A stretch of DNA of 64,000 bases from Isoetes taiwanensis (GCA_021234155.1 JAJEKV010000052.1:1629960-1693959); one strand, 5' to 3'; positions 47,216-58,608 are shown, numbered from the stretch's first letter. Notes: generated by a model not told the origin, from the letters alone. Translations and numbers: made by a program.

Positions 47216-48065
47216 ACAAAAGAATAATAGTGTTGGAACACCATCGGATAAAAAATGCTCTCTATAACTGGGTTCTTACCCACAATATTTTTCATAACAT
47301 GTGCCACTCTCTTCCTGATCAATGGATTGTATATGGACCAGAAATGTACATGAACCCATAAACTAGAGAGATGATCACAAGGAGAGATGTTCACAGTGAA
47401 CTTACTACATCTGTAGTAGAGCTGCTAATCTTCAAGACAAAATTTTCATACAAAGCATGTGGACTCAAAACTGGCAACTCATACCAAAAGTTGGTACGGA
47501 ATGCAGGCGGCATGAAATTCTTTATCACAACTTGCAACATTTCACCTGCAAATCATACTTTTGGCTTAGGCATAATAGAAACAAAAGATTTTCTAGGTGC
47601 ATTTTAAATGAAGTCAGTGTACCATATAACCGTACGGGGCATTGTTGCAACTGCACAAGGATCTCGCATTTGTATTCTGTTCGAACTGGGCTACGTCTAA
47701 TAGAGGTTGTTCCAGATTGTCAGGTCCCAAGGAATTAGATAATTTGATCATATTATTTTCTCTGCCATTTGAGGCTTCAAATTCAGGATTAGAAAATGGA
47801 TCATGTTTTTCTGAAGGAATGCATTCCACAATCTGCATGACATTAGACTCTTCTAATAGATCCCTCCCTTCTCCATGTTCATTTGGAGATGAATTTTCTC
47901 CTGGCAATAACATCAAACATAGGACAAAGAACTCAACACTTCAAATAGATCAAAGATAATTTAACTTGTTGCTTGCCTGTTTTGGAAATTAACATCGTGT
48001 CATCAACTGTTTGGAGATTGACCATGTCATCCTGTTTTGGAGATTGACAAATGAATGTTGAGTAC
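47216..48065 (-). other. Unassigned stretch next to the E(z) exon
   Basis: Minus-strand open segments at 47614-47916 and around 47390-47550 (including MLQVVIKNFMPPAFRTNFWY) are not recognised. Possibly further exons of the E(z) fragment or captured sequence. Confidence 0.25.
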
Positions 48066-48400
48066 AATAGGTATGACCCAGCTTCTAATGGGTGAGACTT
48101 TGGAATTGATAGTAGGTGTAGTAAGCTCCCAATTGGTGTTACTTTGGAATTGGTAATAGGTGTAAGTAAGCTCCCAATGGGTGATACTTTGCAATTGGTA
48201 GTAGGTGTGTATGACCGAGGCGAGGCCTTGGCCCAAGGTCGAGATCAAGCCGAGGTTGAGTAAGCTCCTAACAGGTGATATTAAAATTACAGGAGTACAT
48301 GGGTATGCCTGCTTTTGTCCAAACCGAGGTGAGGCGAGGCCTTGGCCCAAGGCCGAGATCGAGCCGAGGTTGAGTAAGCTCCTAACAGGTGATATTGAGA
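48066..48400. repeat. Two adjoining tandem arrays
   Basis: Three units of about 45 bp (TTTGGAATTGATAGTAGGTG at 48099 and variants at about 48143 and 48187, each with AAGCTCCCAAT) run into two units of about 114 bp carrying GAGGCCTTGGCCCAAGG (48222, 48336) and TGAGTAAGCTCCTAACAGGT. A further half unit is found beyond the LINE at 51543-51625. Confidence 0.8.
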
Positions 48401-48420
48401 ATATGAGAATATATTGATCA

Positions 48421-51400
48421 CGCTCTTTAGGACCCTAAAAGGTCATAGAGCGACAAAAGAAACATACAATGTCAATCATGTAAATGTTTAAAGTTTTCAA
48501 TTTCTCTAAAGAAGCAGCTTAGTCTGTTAGGTTCTATCTGAAGTAGAGTGTAAAAGTTTGGATAATCAATGCCAAATCGTCTCCTTATGTCTGAATAAAG
48601 TGGGCAGTGCAGAAAAACATGTGACTCATCTTCAACCTTATCTACACAAACCGTGCAAACTCGGTCTTCTCTGGGGAGCTTTTCCCACCTTCCTGTTTCT
48701 ACCCTTAATTGATGTGAACTTGTCCTGTACTTTGCTATCAGGTGCCTGTTGTATCTTGATATGTGTGCAGTTAAGTATTTCGAGCTTGTGTATGTCACCA
48801 TCGGATTTATTTCTTCTCTGTATATCTTCATCCTTGATCCTGGATTATGCCACATCTTGTTTAGCACTTTTTCTTGAACAAGTTCTCTAATTCCAATTTC
48901 TCTTGTTGGCGGTCAATCATCAATCCCCCATTTGGAGACCCAATCTTTCACCTCTTTGTACCAACCTTTTTGTGCGGATTGAAGTAAAGCCATCTTTGGT
49001 AATCTGTCATCATCCATCTGCTGCACTCTATTCACATAATTTATTGTCATACAGAGAGCTTCTGCCTCAAGAGGGATGAAGCCCACTTCAGCCAACATGA
49101 TCGCATAAGGGGTTTGATTCTTTATCCCAAGTTCCTCTTGTATGAATGTTTTAAGGATACTCTCAACTTGCTGCCACTGTTTTTCAGAAATTAGAGCTCC
49201 CCAAATAGGCGCGCCATACAACACAACCGTTTGAACAAATATTTTAAACAACATCTTCCTCAATCCCCAATTGTTAAGTGAGACTTTCTGGCATCTTCTC
49301 AACATTCCGTACAGCGCTGCTTTTCCACCTGCTATCCTCTTCTTAATGCACTCTGCCCATCTGTAATTTGAATTGAATTCCAGCCCCAAGTATTTATAAA
49401 CTTCCACAACCTGCACCGTCTCCCCTTTATACCAGAAATCTGGACGTTGCACTGTGCCAAATATCATGACTTTTGTCTTCTCCAAGTTGACTTTCATTTG
49501 TTTCTCTTCACAGAAAGATGCTAATGCATCCAGGTGAGATTGTAGACCAGTCGGATTATCTGACATAAGTACCACATCATCTGCATAAAGAAGCAGCTGT
49601 ACCATAAATTCTCCCAACCTGGTGCCTTCTATGCTTCTATCTCGGAGCCATGTCTCCAATTCATCTATGTAAAGGCCAAATAATGTAGGCGAAAGCGGGC
49701 AACCTTGCCTGACCCCGATGGTGCTCCTAATCTCAGATTTCATCTCCACTGAAATCTTAGCTATCACCTCTTCATATAGTCTTGCTACTGCACCTCTTAA
49801 CGTGACAGGAACCCCAATTTGTTCCATCCTTGTACCTAATTTGTCACGGGGAATTGTATCGAAAGCCTTAGAAAAATCTACAAATGCCAAGCATACCACC
49901 TTTTTCGGACCTTTAGCTCTCTCTATCATCACTCTCAGTGTTAAAGCATGATCTAAGGTGCAGTGGCCTCTCCGGAATCCTGCTTGGCATTTTGCTCTCA
50001 CACCTTTTTCATCTGCCCATATGCTAATTTTTCGTTCCAACAGTCCACCTACAAGCTTTGCAAAGGTGTTTCCTACCATAATTGTCCTGTAATTAGTGCT
50101 CACCTTCTGGCTTCCAGACTTATGAACTGGTACAACCTTGTTTTCCTTCCATTCTCTTGGTAGACCGTAACATACTGGCTTATTAATAAGATCTGTTATA
50201 TTTCTTAACAATTCATCTCCGCCTCACTTTAATAGCTCTGTTGAGATTCCGTACAGGTCAGTTGCTTTGCCATTCTGCATCTCTGAAAGTTTGCTCTCTA
50301 CTTCCTCAATTGTGAACAATCCTTCTGTTACTGCCTCTGGTGGCATCCCTTTTGCAGATTCTTTGTAGTACAAGGAATGTACTAGTTGGATCAAATCCTC
50401 CATTGAGAGTTCTGGCTGAGAGGATTTCTTTTTCAGGATGGAATAGAAGGATCTCAGATTCTCTATGAACATCTGTCCTAACATTTCATTCTTAGATCTC
50501 ATGTAGAGCCTTTTCTTGCTTCGGACCAGTTTCTTATACCATTTTGGTTTCAAGATACATCCTTTAGGGAGCTGTGCGCGTGCTGCAGCACACTCTTCGT
50601 CCCACCAACTATTTGAAGGGCGTCCTTTGCGTCTTTTCCTAGTGCTACCAAACGCTGCCATAGCTGCGTCTTTTATTATTTCAATTAGTTTGCTTGATAT
50701 CTGTTGTATCTCACCTGTCCAAGACATTTGTTGCATCCTTGTTTCCAACGCTGCCTTGTAATTGTCCCTTTTCTTATGATCCAGTTTAAGTTTTGGTGAC
50801 CATGTTTTTGTCAGCAACTCTTCCTGCATATATCCGTCTATTTCAAAGACCAAGGGAACGTGATCTGATTCTATCACCTTGTTTCAAAGTTGAAAATTAT
50901 ATACTCCATCTATCTCTGATATTAGCAAGTAATCAACCGTGCTTTCTCCCATATGGTTTAAGCATGTTGATCTGCTAGTGTTGCAGAATTTGTTGATGCC
51001 ATTCAGAATTTTGAGTCCACATACTGTGCCAAATTCCACTAAATAGTCCCCCATGGCATTCTTAACACTATCAACTGATTTTCTTTCGTATTCCGTTGCA
51101 ATTTCCTCTTCTAAAAGTATATCTCCATCATTCACATATGAGACTGTTTGTTTTCCTTTTGTTCTGGCATTAAAATCCCCAACCACAGTTACATAGCCTT
51201 GTTCTTTAAATTGTAGAACATCCTTTGTGAGCTCATGTAGAGGTTTTTCGGAATCAAACTCTCTATTATGATACACAGACATAGAAAGCGGAGCAAAATA
51301 GCATGATGCTAAGTACCACATTTTGTATTTCGTTTTAATCTGGAGCCATATATATTGGTTGGCAACATGTTTCTTTTTCACTGATATGTCTCGCTGGAGA

Positions 51401-51542
51401 TGATGCTTTACATAAACTGCTAGACCTCCAAATCCCCTGCCTACCCCTGGCTCTTTCCAATTCCAGCAAGAATCTAGCAGTTGAAATCCATGTATTTCTG
51501 GCAGATGTTTACTCTGGTGTTCCCAAGTTTCAGAGAGGAGCA
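48421..51542 (-). mobile_element. Nearly intact, 5'-truncated non-LTR retrotransposon (LINE 1 of this window)
   Basis: One minus-strand frame runs from 51555 to 48472 with no indel. It encodes an APE-type endonuclease (SETWEH, GDFNART, TVDYLLIS, SDHVPLVFE), then an RT (FVDFSKAFDTIPRDKL, GVRQGCPLSPTLFGLYIDEL, LLLYADDVVLMS, YKYLGLEF) and a C-terminal Cys/His segment (CTVCVDKVEDESHVFLHC). Three in-frame TGA codons interrupt it: near 50886, 50223 and 48913. At 50223 (ELLK*GGDELL) and 48913 (GIDD*PP) Trp is expected. The first part of the endonuclease is missing. The 3' end lies at a short CGCTCT...AGAGCG hairpin (48420-48451). The element splits a tandem repeat whose units flank it on both sides. 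Confidence 0.9.
48913..50877 (-). CDS. LINE reverse transcriptase domain
   Basis: Copies element RNA into DNA at the nicked target. RT motif A is FVDFSKAFDTI, motif B GVRQGCPLSP and motif C YADD. Codons 50877-50224 hold the linker and thumb-proximal N-terminal part; 50211-48913 the palm and thumb. The two are the same frame, separated by one TGA. Lacking only two or three codons' worth of lesions, this is the best-preserved coding sequence in the window. Confidence 0.9.
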
Positions 51543-51555
51543 GACAGGAGTACAT
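50884..51555 (-). CDS. LINE AP-type endonuclease domain, N-terminally truncated
   Basis: Contains the family blocks LSETWEH, FGGLAVYVKHH, VVGDFNART and STVDYLLIS; the final SDH motif (SDHVPLVFE) follows just after the TGA near 50886. The usual N-terminal Asn-containing strand is missing because the element is 5'-truncated at about 51542; the first codons belong to the flank. Confidence 0.85.
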   Translation of the reverse strand: MYSCLLLSETWEHQSKHLPEIHGFQLLDSCWNWKEPGVGRGFGGLAVYVKHHLQRDISVKKKHVANQYIWLQIKTKYKMWYLASCYFAPLSMSVYHNREFDSEKPLHELTKDVLQFKEQGYVTVVGDFNARTKGKQTVSYVNDGDILLEEEIATEYERKSVDSVKNAMGDYLVEFGTVCGLKILNGINKFCNTSRSTCLNHMGESTVDYLLISEIDGVYNFQL

Positions 51556-51625
51556 GGGTAGGCCTGCTTTTGTCCAAACCGAGGCGAGGCCTCGGCCGAA
51601 GGTCGATGCCGAACCGAGGAATGGT
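51543..51625. repeat. Right-hand part of the tandem repeat split by LINE 1
   Basis: CAGGAGTACATGGG(T)A-GCCTGCTTTTGTCCAAACC followed by GAGGCGAGGCCTCGG closely matches 48289-48345 on the other side of LINE 1. The long match reflects the tandem array, so the true target-site duplication cannot be separated from it. Confidence 0.75.
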
Positions 51626-53030
51626 GCAAAAGAAAGGGTGGGCCCGTTTCTAGTGAATAAATAATAAATACGTAATGAATGCTTGGTGTGAATTACTTTT
51701 AAATCATGCCTATTTTAAAAAGCATATTTTCATTGAGCGGCACTGCCATGTCTAATAATTCTCGCACCGCTTTATTCGAACCAGAAAAAAATGGTAGACT
51801 GCTTAAGCTTCAGCTTCAAGAGCTTGCTGGAGCTGTCAGAACTTGCCGAAGCTTAGGGTTCCAGAACTTACTGAATCTTAGAGTTCGTGGCTGCCAGAAT
51901 GATCTGCAAAGCCGCATTTTACCTGGCCATAGACGTGTTGTCTGGCCAGAATTGCCCATAGCTCTGCTTGACGAATAGAGTTTTAGGTGCTGGCTTTTAA
52001 CAGAGAGAGAGCAGAACTCATGGCTATAGCCAGAGCCATAAATTCTAGAATAAAATCCAAGTATAAATCTTAGATCCAAATGCCATGTTTCTCAATCTGA
52101 GCATGCATCTTGATAGAATTTACAGCAGAAACCCAACCCTTTTTCGACCAAATCTGAGCAGCAGAAGTTGCGATTTACCACATCCCGTTCGTAATTCGTC
52201 GAAGCGTTACGCACGAGAAAATACCCCCTCGAGGGTTTTCCGGTGGCGGCATACGAGCAGCGGAGCCGCAATTTTTAGGTTAAAAGACATCGATTTTTAG
52301 GTTGCCATTTTTTAAGGGAAAGGGGAACCATACAATGGCTTTTAACACCTTGTGGAGTGGGTTTTAGCATCTTGTGGCTTATATCCCGAGTATATGTAAA
52401 GATTTGATGGTTGTGATTAGCATATTTGCATATACTATTTCACGAACATATCCCTGCAGAGAGCTAAAGGAACTTGATTGACTCGATGCTTAGCAGTACC
52501 ACACGCCATTAACTACAACAAAAAATAATGAATAAATAATAAATACAAAGTAGGCTATGGTTCCAAAATATGTAATCCGCCCATTTAAGTGCAGGGCTTC
52601 CGCATACAAACACATCAACAAGCTAAATCCAGCTCAACATCCTCCACCAGATAACCATACTTGTCAAATACTGATTTTGATACTTGAACAGGATCGCCTT
52701 CTGAAATCGTCGGATAATTATCCTTAGTATTCTGCCACCTGTTTGTCAAAGAGATCCAATTCACTCTCCATAAATGAAAAGGAAAGATTGTATTAAAGCC
52801 AAGTTGTTAGAAAACAGCAGCAACCTTACATGCGTAGAAGAAAGCAAATGGATGCTATGTGCGTGCTTCCCACCTCTGATAATTCATAATGTTAGAAAAT
52901 CAAAGCAACGAAGGCAATCATTAGATTCTTTAGCCAAATACTTGAATACGGCCTGTTTTTATATTTTTTAATGCATTCCAACCGGCTTACCAAACCCAAA
53001 TTAAATCTATAGCCTACAGTCAGAGGATAT
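51626..53030. other. Intergenic sequence
   Basis: A plus-strand open stretch at 51706-51978 (Leu/Arg-rich) is unrecognised. The rest is AT-rich. No supported gene. Confidence 0.35.
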
Positions 53031-53033
53031 GGC

Positions 53034-53250
53034 TTGCTCTACCTTAGAGAAATTTGGTGGAATTTCTTAGAACTGGAGATACATGGAGCCAACACATGGC
53101 CCAAAACTAAACAAATTGACGTAATCAGGTCTTTCAGATTGCAAGAATTGAGCGTGAGAGAACTAAATTATTATATTGAAATTTGGCATGAAAGGCTGGG
53201 GAATACACACATTGACAATATAAAACTTCTAGCAAAAGAGGGTTAACTTG
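53034..53250 (+). pseudogene. Copia-type retrotransposon remnant (gag-pre-integrase)
   Basis: IWHERLGNTHIDNIKLLAKE near 53184-53243 is the GAG-pre-integrase motif (WH.RLGH.....L..L...G) that precedes the integrase zinc finger in Copia elements. The usual second His of LGH is Asn here. A stop follows at once and no integrase core is seen. Confidence 0.7.
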
Positions 53251-53274
53251 TGCAGGAGAAAGTGATGAGTTCAT

Positions 53275-53780
53275 ATTGGCCGTAGGATCGACATATCCGA
53301 CGACTGTGGTTGTCCAAGATGCATCCCATTTAGAATATGTAGCACAATAATAGGGGGTTCCAAGGGGATTTAATATGGATGTAAAAATGACAATTCCTGA
53401 AACCATAGACCATATCCTAAAACAATTGAATGAGTTATTTAAAAAAAAAAATATAGATTTAAGATAGAAAATAATCACATTATCTCATTGGTTATATTGG
53501 TCAAAGTTGTCTTATTAGGACTGTCAATTATTTTGGTAGAGGTTCGAGCCCCTGCATTTCATATTCTAAAACCTTAGGCGAAGCCATATAGATGCTCGAT
53601 ATTCCATTAAAACCATAGAGGAATGTGTATTTCATATTTCAAATCATAGGCGCCCCTAATCATAAATTACCATAAGCGAAACGAAAGGTGCCCAGAGGTT
53701 TCAATATATGGTCTGGGTTGTAGGATCGACAGATCCGACTGTGGTAGTCCACGGTGCATCCCATTTAGAATATGTAGCAC
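53275..53780. repeat. Pair of 65-bp direct repeats about 440 bp apart
   Basis: TGTAGGATCGACA(T/G)ATCCGAC and GCATCCCATTTAGAATATGT then AGCACAA occur near 53280-53350 and 53721-53786 in the same orientation. Between them near 53535 lies GGTTCGAGCCCC, a B-box-like motif. Remnant of a short element or a local duplication around a SINE-like insert. Confidence 0.6.
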
Positions 53781-54090
53781 AAAACACAGTTATGTAAGGT
53801 AGCCCACATCCTCAATTTTCAAGAAATAATTTACATTTTTTGCTTTTTTTATTTGCTTGAGTTAGATTGACGGTGGAAGCTAAGGCTGCCTCCATCAATC
53901 CTACTCAAGTATTGCTGAGATGTTCGTTGGTTTGCTGCAGGAGGGATGTTTGGGACAGCTTCTCCTGCAGTTGAACTAGCAGTTGTAGCACTTGTACCTG
54001 AACCTGCACCATAGATTGCCTTTGCAACATTATCATTAACACCAGGATCTACTAATTCCTACAGCTCCTCAACTTCAGTGCACAATTTTA

Positions 54091-55195
54091 GTGCATATTA
54101 TATACAGACATGCCATCAAATGTGATGACCCTAAATTGGATGAAGATGATAGAAGAATTATCAAAGAAACTCACTTCTACATTTCAGATGATAGAGAACA
54201 TGACACTTTGTTTATGCAACATTGTTTGAACAATCATGCAACATTTTTGTCCAGCAAACAACACAAGTACAACAGATATGTTGTCTGTTATGATGGATGC
54301 TCTAGCCACTGGAAAAGAAGTAGAACATTTTACTTTCTAGGAAAAAATTGTCAAAGTAGTGGCATCCCAATAACTTGGAATTATTTTGTTTCTTATCATG
54401 TGAAAGGTAACTTCCATTTTCATTTAATTAATGATAATGTTCTTATCTTACTATTAACCTGATGGAGAAATCAGATGAGCATGATGGTATTGGAGATGTC
54501 ATTAAGAGAGCCTTAACTCATGAGATGTTAAAACATAATTCTATGCCACTTATAAATGCAATGAGGTGGTGGTTTTTTGCATAAAACATTTCTCAAAACT
54601 AAAACCTACGGGTGCTGGCTATGTTGAGGACGTTGTTGAAGGCCATGTTTTTTAAGGAAGGAAGGAAGGAAGGTACTTTTATCGTCCACGGAGACCAATC
54701 GGTGGGAGGTCATGAGTGGAAATCAGATATCATTGCTTATGGAGATAACTTTGCTGTCAATGTTGAGTCTAATAACAAGGAAAAGGTAGACTTTTATATT
54801 TTAAAATGCATTAGAACAAATCGTGTTGTAGAAAAGCCATATAGGGATCCTTGGGGGCAAAAGTTTGGCAGGAATGAAGTAGTTGTTACTGGAAAATATC
54901 ACAAGCTAATTAATAGTAACTTGTATGAATTGCTAGAACATGAGCCAAAGAGTGCAGTGTGTATACAACCATTTGGTTTTGGATGTTAATTTTGATATAA
55001 TCATATTGAGAAACAACCTATTTGAGCTCCTGAAAGTGTGCAAGATCATATTATGGACAGCTTGCATCAAAGCACATCCTTTTATGCTCTGGAAGTATTA
55101 GAGTCTAAAGAAAATGAGATGAAAGGAAAGAAGAAGCAAAAGCGGCAAAAGTCAAAGATCACCCTTGATTTATATTGTAAACATTGTGAATAGAT
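54091..55195 (+). pseudogene. Transposase-like gene (DG-C ... WNYF ... HDGIG-KR type), interrupted
   Basis: Ordered pieces: IIYRHAIKCDDPKLDEDDRR, FMQHCLNNHATF, RYVVCYDGCSSHWKRSRTFY, WNYFVSYHVKG, then after a probable intron (GTAACTT at about 54406 to about 54470) SDEHDGIGDVIKRALTHEML (about 54472-54531). The layout 'DG..S..K..F.. WN.F....GKG..DG.G...KR' recurs in eukaryotic transposase-like proteins, where the Asp residues may form a DDE-type site; I cannot name the superfamily. The tail, about 54715-54985, reads WKSDIIAYGDNFAVNVES and VVVTGKYHKLINSNLYELLE, and a basic segment (KGKKKQKRQKS) ends near 55190. A LINE tail (54651-54710) is inserted before the C-terminal part. Frame breaks are present. 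Confidence 0.55.
54651..54710 (-). mobile_element. 60-bp LINE tail inserted in the transposase-like gene
   Basis: (GGAA)n at 54654-54673 then ACTTTTATCGTCCACGGAGA and CCAATCGG: the minus-orientation 3' terminus of the same LINE family as at 58882. Extreme 5' truncation. Confidence 0.8.
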
Positions 55196-56583
55196 ATTGT
55201 GTATTGGATTCATATAATGATGTAGTGAAAGGAATGATCATACAAAGATTGGTTCATTGGATTCATATAATGTTGTCGTGAAAGGATTCTATTCCTATTG
55301 AATATTGATTGTTGCAGACCATATTATGTTCACACAAATTTTATTGATTTGTAGTGAACCATATTGGACAATTTTTTATGCTCAATTCATACCAAATAAA
55401 GTTTGAGTTTAAAAACATGAATTGGATGCTTGACAAAACAAGGGTGGACAAATTAAACTTAACCAAACAAATATTATATTGATTAAGAAATAGTCACACA
55501 AAAGTTCAGTTTTAACTGATCAAAAAATTGGTACAAAAACATGTCAACACTATAAGACAAAATTGTGTTGCATGTATATCTCTTTCACTATTCTAAAACA
55601 AGAGCAAGCCTTCTTCCCAATGTTGTTAAACAACTTGTTATGTGACAGGGAAACTCCTGAAAGAGTGCTACTACATATCCATACCTTTGCTTCACATTGT
55701 CCCATGAGTCCATGTGTATGTATAGTCATCAATCCGATGTCATATAAATCCATGATCCAACCACCATAGTCAGATATCCCATCCAAAGAACCCTAATCTC
55801 CTTTGTGCATCCCGACCATTGCCTAACAGTTTAGAACCCCCATATTATTCATAGATCCTATAATATCCATATTTTTGTTTTTTAATCACACATCCGCCCC
55901 TACTATTGTGCATATTTATTTGAGGGAATATTCCAAGTGTAGCAATAATCACTAAAGGGTAGATTGGATATTCGTATTGCATCATATTGCAGATGATTCT
56001 CATATCCTACCATGTGCACATAAAATGATGTATAATTTCTAGACTTCATATTACTCAAAGCAAAAGATAATAGCAACAAGTGTCAGAGTTTACCCATGAT
56101 TCATTTGCAACTTGCTGAAGGTGTTTGTCTCAAGACATCTTCTTTTGAGTATTCCACCCCGAAAGTAATCAGGACCGTTCTATTCTTGTTCCCAGTCCAC
56201 AACAACATATTATTCTTTATTCTTAAATCAGTATATCCCTACATTTGCTCTACATATATGGCATGTAAAGTAGTCCATCCTATTTCCAAATGCCACTCAT
56301 ACATTGGATTTATACTATGTTCTATTCTTTACATATGAATAAGAAAAAGCCTACCTCCTACCGTAGGTTTGGTGGGTGTACCATGGTTTTGCTTCATTCT
56401 GCAACCACAATTTTATTCTATAATTTGTAACAACAAGGCTGGTAGGGCCCTGTTGCTACAGGCCCCACCTATACCTATGTTATTTTTCTTCAATTCCTGC
56501 CATATGTAGCAAACATTTCAGTGTTCTGACCATGTCCTTGATATTATATAGTAACCCAGGAAAGTTCTTATTTTGTAGTACAT
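55196..56583. other. Intergenic sequence
   Basis: AT-rich, no recognised gene. Short repeats such as ATTGGATTCATATAATG (55205, 55257) occur. Confidence 0.4.
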
Positions 56584-57490
56584 TTAGCACGTTCCATACA
56601 ATATCACTTTTCCTAAACCATTCAAACAGAAAGCTTCTATGAGCTCAGCTATGTCTTCTGCAGCCCTTATCGTTCTCTGCATGAGCATACACATATGGCA
56701 TAACCTGTGAGATAACAACCTTAGATGCTTGCTTATAAGGTCTACAACTATCTGCACGAATGAATCTGTTAACTTTGAAAGGTAGTTTTTTCCTTTTATC
56801 AAATCTTGTCATTTTGAATAGCCCTCTATCCTGGTCTGTCACTTCAATGGATATATTTAGGAAGTCACATTTGACCCCCTTCTTCTTGCTCGGCTCATCT
56901 TGAGTAGTAATATTTGATGTCTCGTCTTTAATCCCTAGGTAGTTCAAATTGTAGATACAAATTTCAGCATGCGGAGATAAAAATTTAAGTACATTTCCAC
57001 CATTGATGATATTCAAGTCATCAATGTATCGCGCAACATGCTGGAATCTATAAATGTCATTGTATCTTCCTTTTGATGCAAGGTTTAGAATAAACTTGAG
57101 CTCATACCAACCTAAATACAGGTTGCACCATGCCGGGCTACAAGCGAATCCCATGGGGATTCCTTTCTGCTGTATCCAAATTTCTTTTCCCATTTGTACA
57201 TAACAATATGATAACAACCATTGATTCATGTGTTTAAATTCAGCCCTTGTAACATGTGTCCAGCTAACCCATTCTTTGTCTCTATAGTTCCTTGTCCATT
57301 TCACAATGACCATACTGTGTTTTTCTTTAATTACCATGTCCAAAAGGTGCTCCTCATCCATCATAAATTCCCGTATCAGGTCAGTAATATCGTCCATGAT
57401 TTCAATAATTCCTTATGGTCCAAAGATCAGAATATTCTCATAACATTCCAGAATGTCTGCTGCAAATACAATATGTAGCATAATAACAGG
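56584..57490 (-). CDS. Reverse transcriptase of an RYIDD (Penelope-like?) family, fragment
   Basis: Motif A-like ADILECYENI (about 57480) lies just upstream of an in-frame TAA at about 57430. The main open part, 57397-56645, holds motif B GIPMGFACSPAWCNLYLGWY, motif C RYIDDLNIIN, then CDFLNISIEV, FDKRKKLPFKVNRFIRA and ASKVVISQVMPYVYAHAE. After a frameshift near 56655 it continues with AAEDIAELIEAFCLNG to 56584. The set 'GIPMG..CSP/CAP, RYIDD, YLD-L, DKR' marks a eukaryotic RT family unlike LINE or LTR enzymes and closest in style to Penelope-like elements. No GIY-YIG endonuclease, thumb extension or element ends were identified. Superfamily assignment is inference. Confidence 0.75.
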
Positions 57491-57630
57491 GGGTTTTCTT
57501 TGTGTTTTTGTACGCTTTTCACTAAGGTTTTCCTATGATTTCGTGATGTATTCAAATGGATGTACTAATGCGTACATCTAGAGTGCACCATTTCTGAGCC
57601 ATTGATTTTAGCCTTTTTTTTTTCCAATGG

Positions 57631-57745
57631 TCAACAACCAATGGCTCACAACAAAAGCCCTTTTTTTTGTGCGTGTGGTGCATAATGGTCAACAACCAAT
57701 GGCTCACAACAAAAGCCCTCTTTTTGTGTGTGTGGTGCATAATGG
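57631..57745. repeat. Two tandem 58-bp units
   Basis: TCAACAACCAATGGCTCACA then ACAAAAGCCC ... GTGGTGCATAATGG occurs at 57631-57688 and 57689-57745. The units differ mainly in the length of a T-run. Confidence 0.9.
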
Positions 57746-58469
57746 GCACATGAAGGACCTGAACGGTGCATGTAGTGCAGTTTCCCCGCCAGCAACACAT
57801 TTCTTATCATAACTTTTGATCCAGAGCTCTGTTTGAGATGATTTTTATTGCGTTGGAAAGCCCTCTCTGAGGTCTTTTTGATAGTGTATGATATGGATAT
57901 GTTTGGTTAAGTTATCTATGCTAAAACAGCAATTTTTTGGCCGGGTTTGGTAGGCTTTCACATTCTACCAGTTGATTAATACAGGATTGCGCTATTGGAT
58001 ATTGTTTTGTGGCTCATTCCGAATGAAGGTTGCAAAAAATTACCATGCATTTTTAGATTTTGAGGCAGTTATTAAGCAAATTCCAAGGCTTCTAGATCCT
58101 TGTGCTAACAAGCAGAAAAGTTTCCCACTTTGGTTTCTCACCACAAGAATCCATGGAGGCCAAAGGCTGCTGTTAAATTCCAGTTGAAAAATGTTTGTGT
58201 ATGGGTGTTGCAAACTTTATGACTTTCAAAATAATGGGATCAATCCGCTCTATCTTTATGGTAACTTTTACTTATGTTCTATTTGTTTTATTGTGATGAA
58301 ATTCAAAAGCTACAGGTGATGAAAGCCTCAAATGAATTCTAGTTTTTTTCTGGTTTGAATTCTAAATTTTTTGTCACACTGGGAGGGGGGACGTCCCTAA
58401 GGCCCCGAAGGGGCCAAAATTTTTTTTTTGCAACACAAACCATTAACATCCAACATATAAAAATTAAAT
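57746..58469. other. Intergenic sequence
   Basis: Unrecognised open stretch at 57972-58187 (+). GC-rich palindromic patch GGCCCCGAAGGGGCC at about 58401-58415 followed by a T-run. Confidence 0.4.
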
Positions 58470-58560
58470 CCCCCAACACATAACAACCAACACATAACAA
58501 CCATTGACATTAACAACCAACACATAACTACCATTGACATTAATTAACACAACCATTGGG
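58470..58560. repeat. Short-unit tandem repeat
   Basis: Variants of CAACACATAACAACCA and TTGACATTAACAACCAACAC repeat several times. Confidence 0.75.
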
Positions 58561-58608
58561 TCCAACACATTTAAATTAAAATCCCCCTTAAACCCCCTTT
58601 GGTTTGGG

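Noticed and set aside
48066-48400. CRISPR array
   Set aside because: The units are contiguous diverged tandem repeats without unique spacers, in a plant nuclear context.
48913-51555. TGA recoded as Trp (non-standard code)
   Set aside because: Other genes in the window use TGG for Trp and TGA as a proper stop (asparagine synthetase ends in TGA). Decay of a methylated transposon explains the TGAs better.
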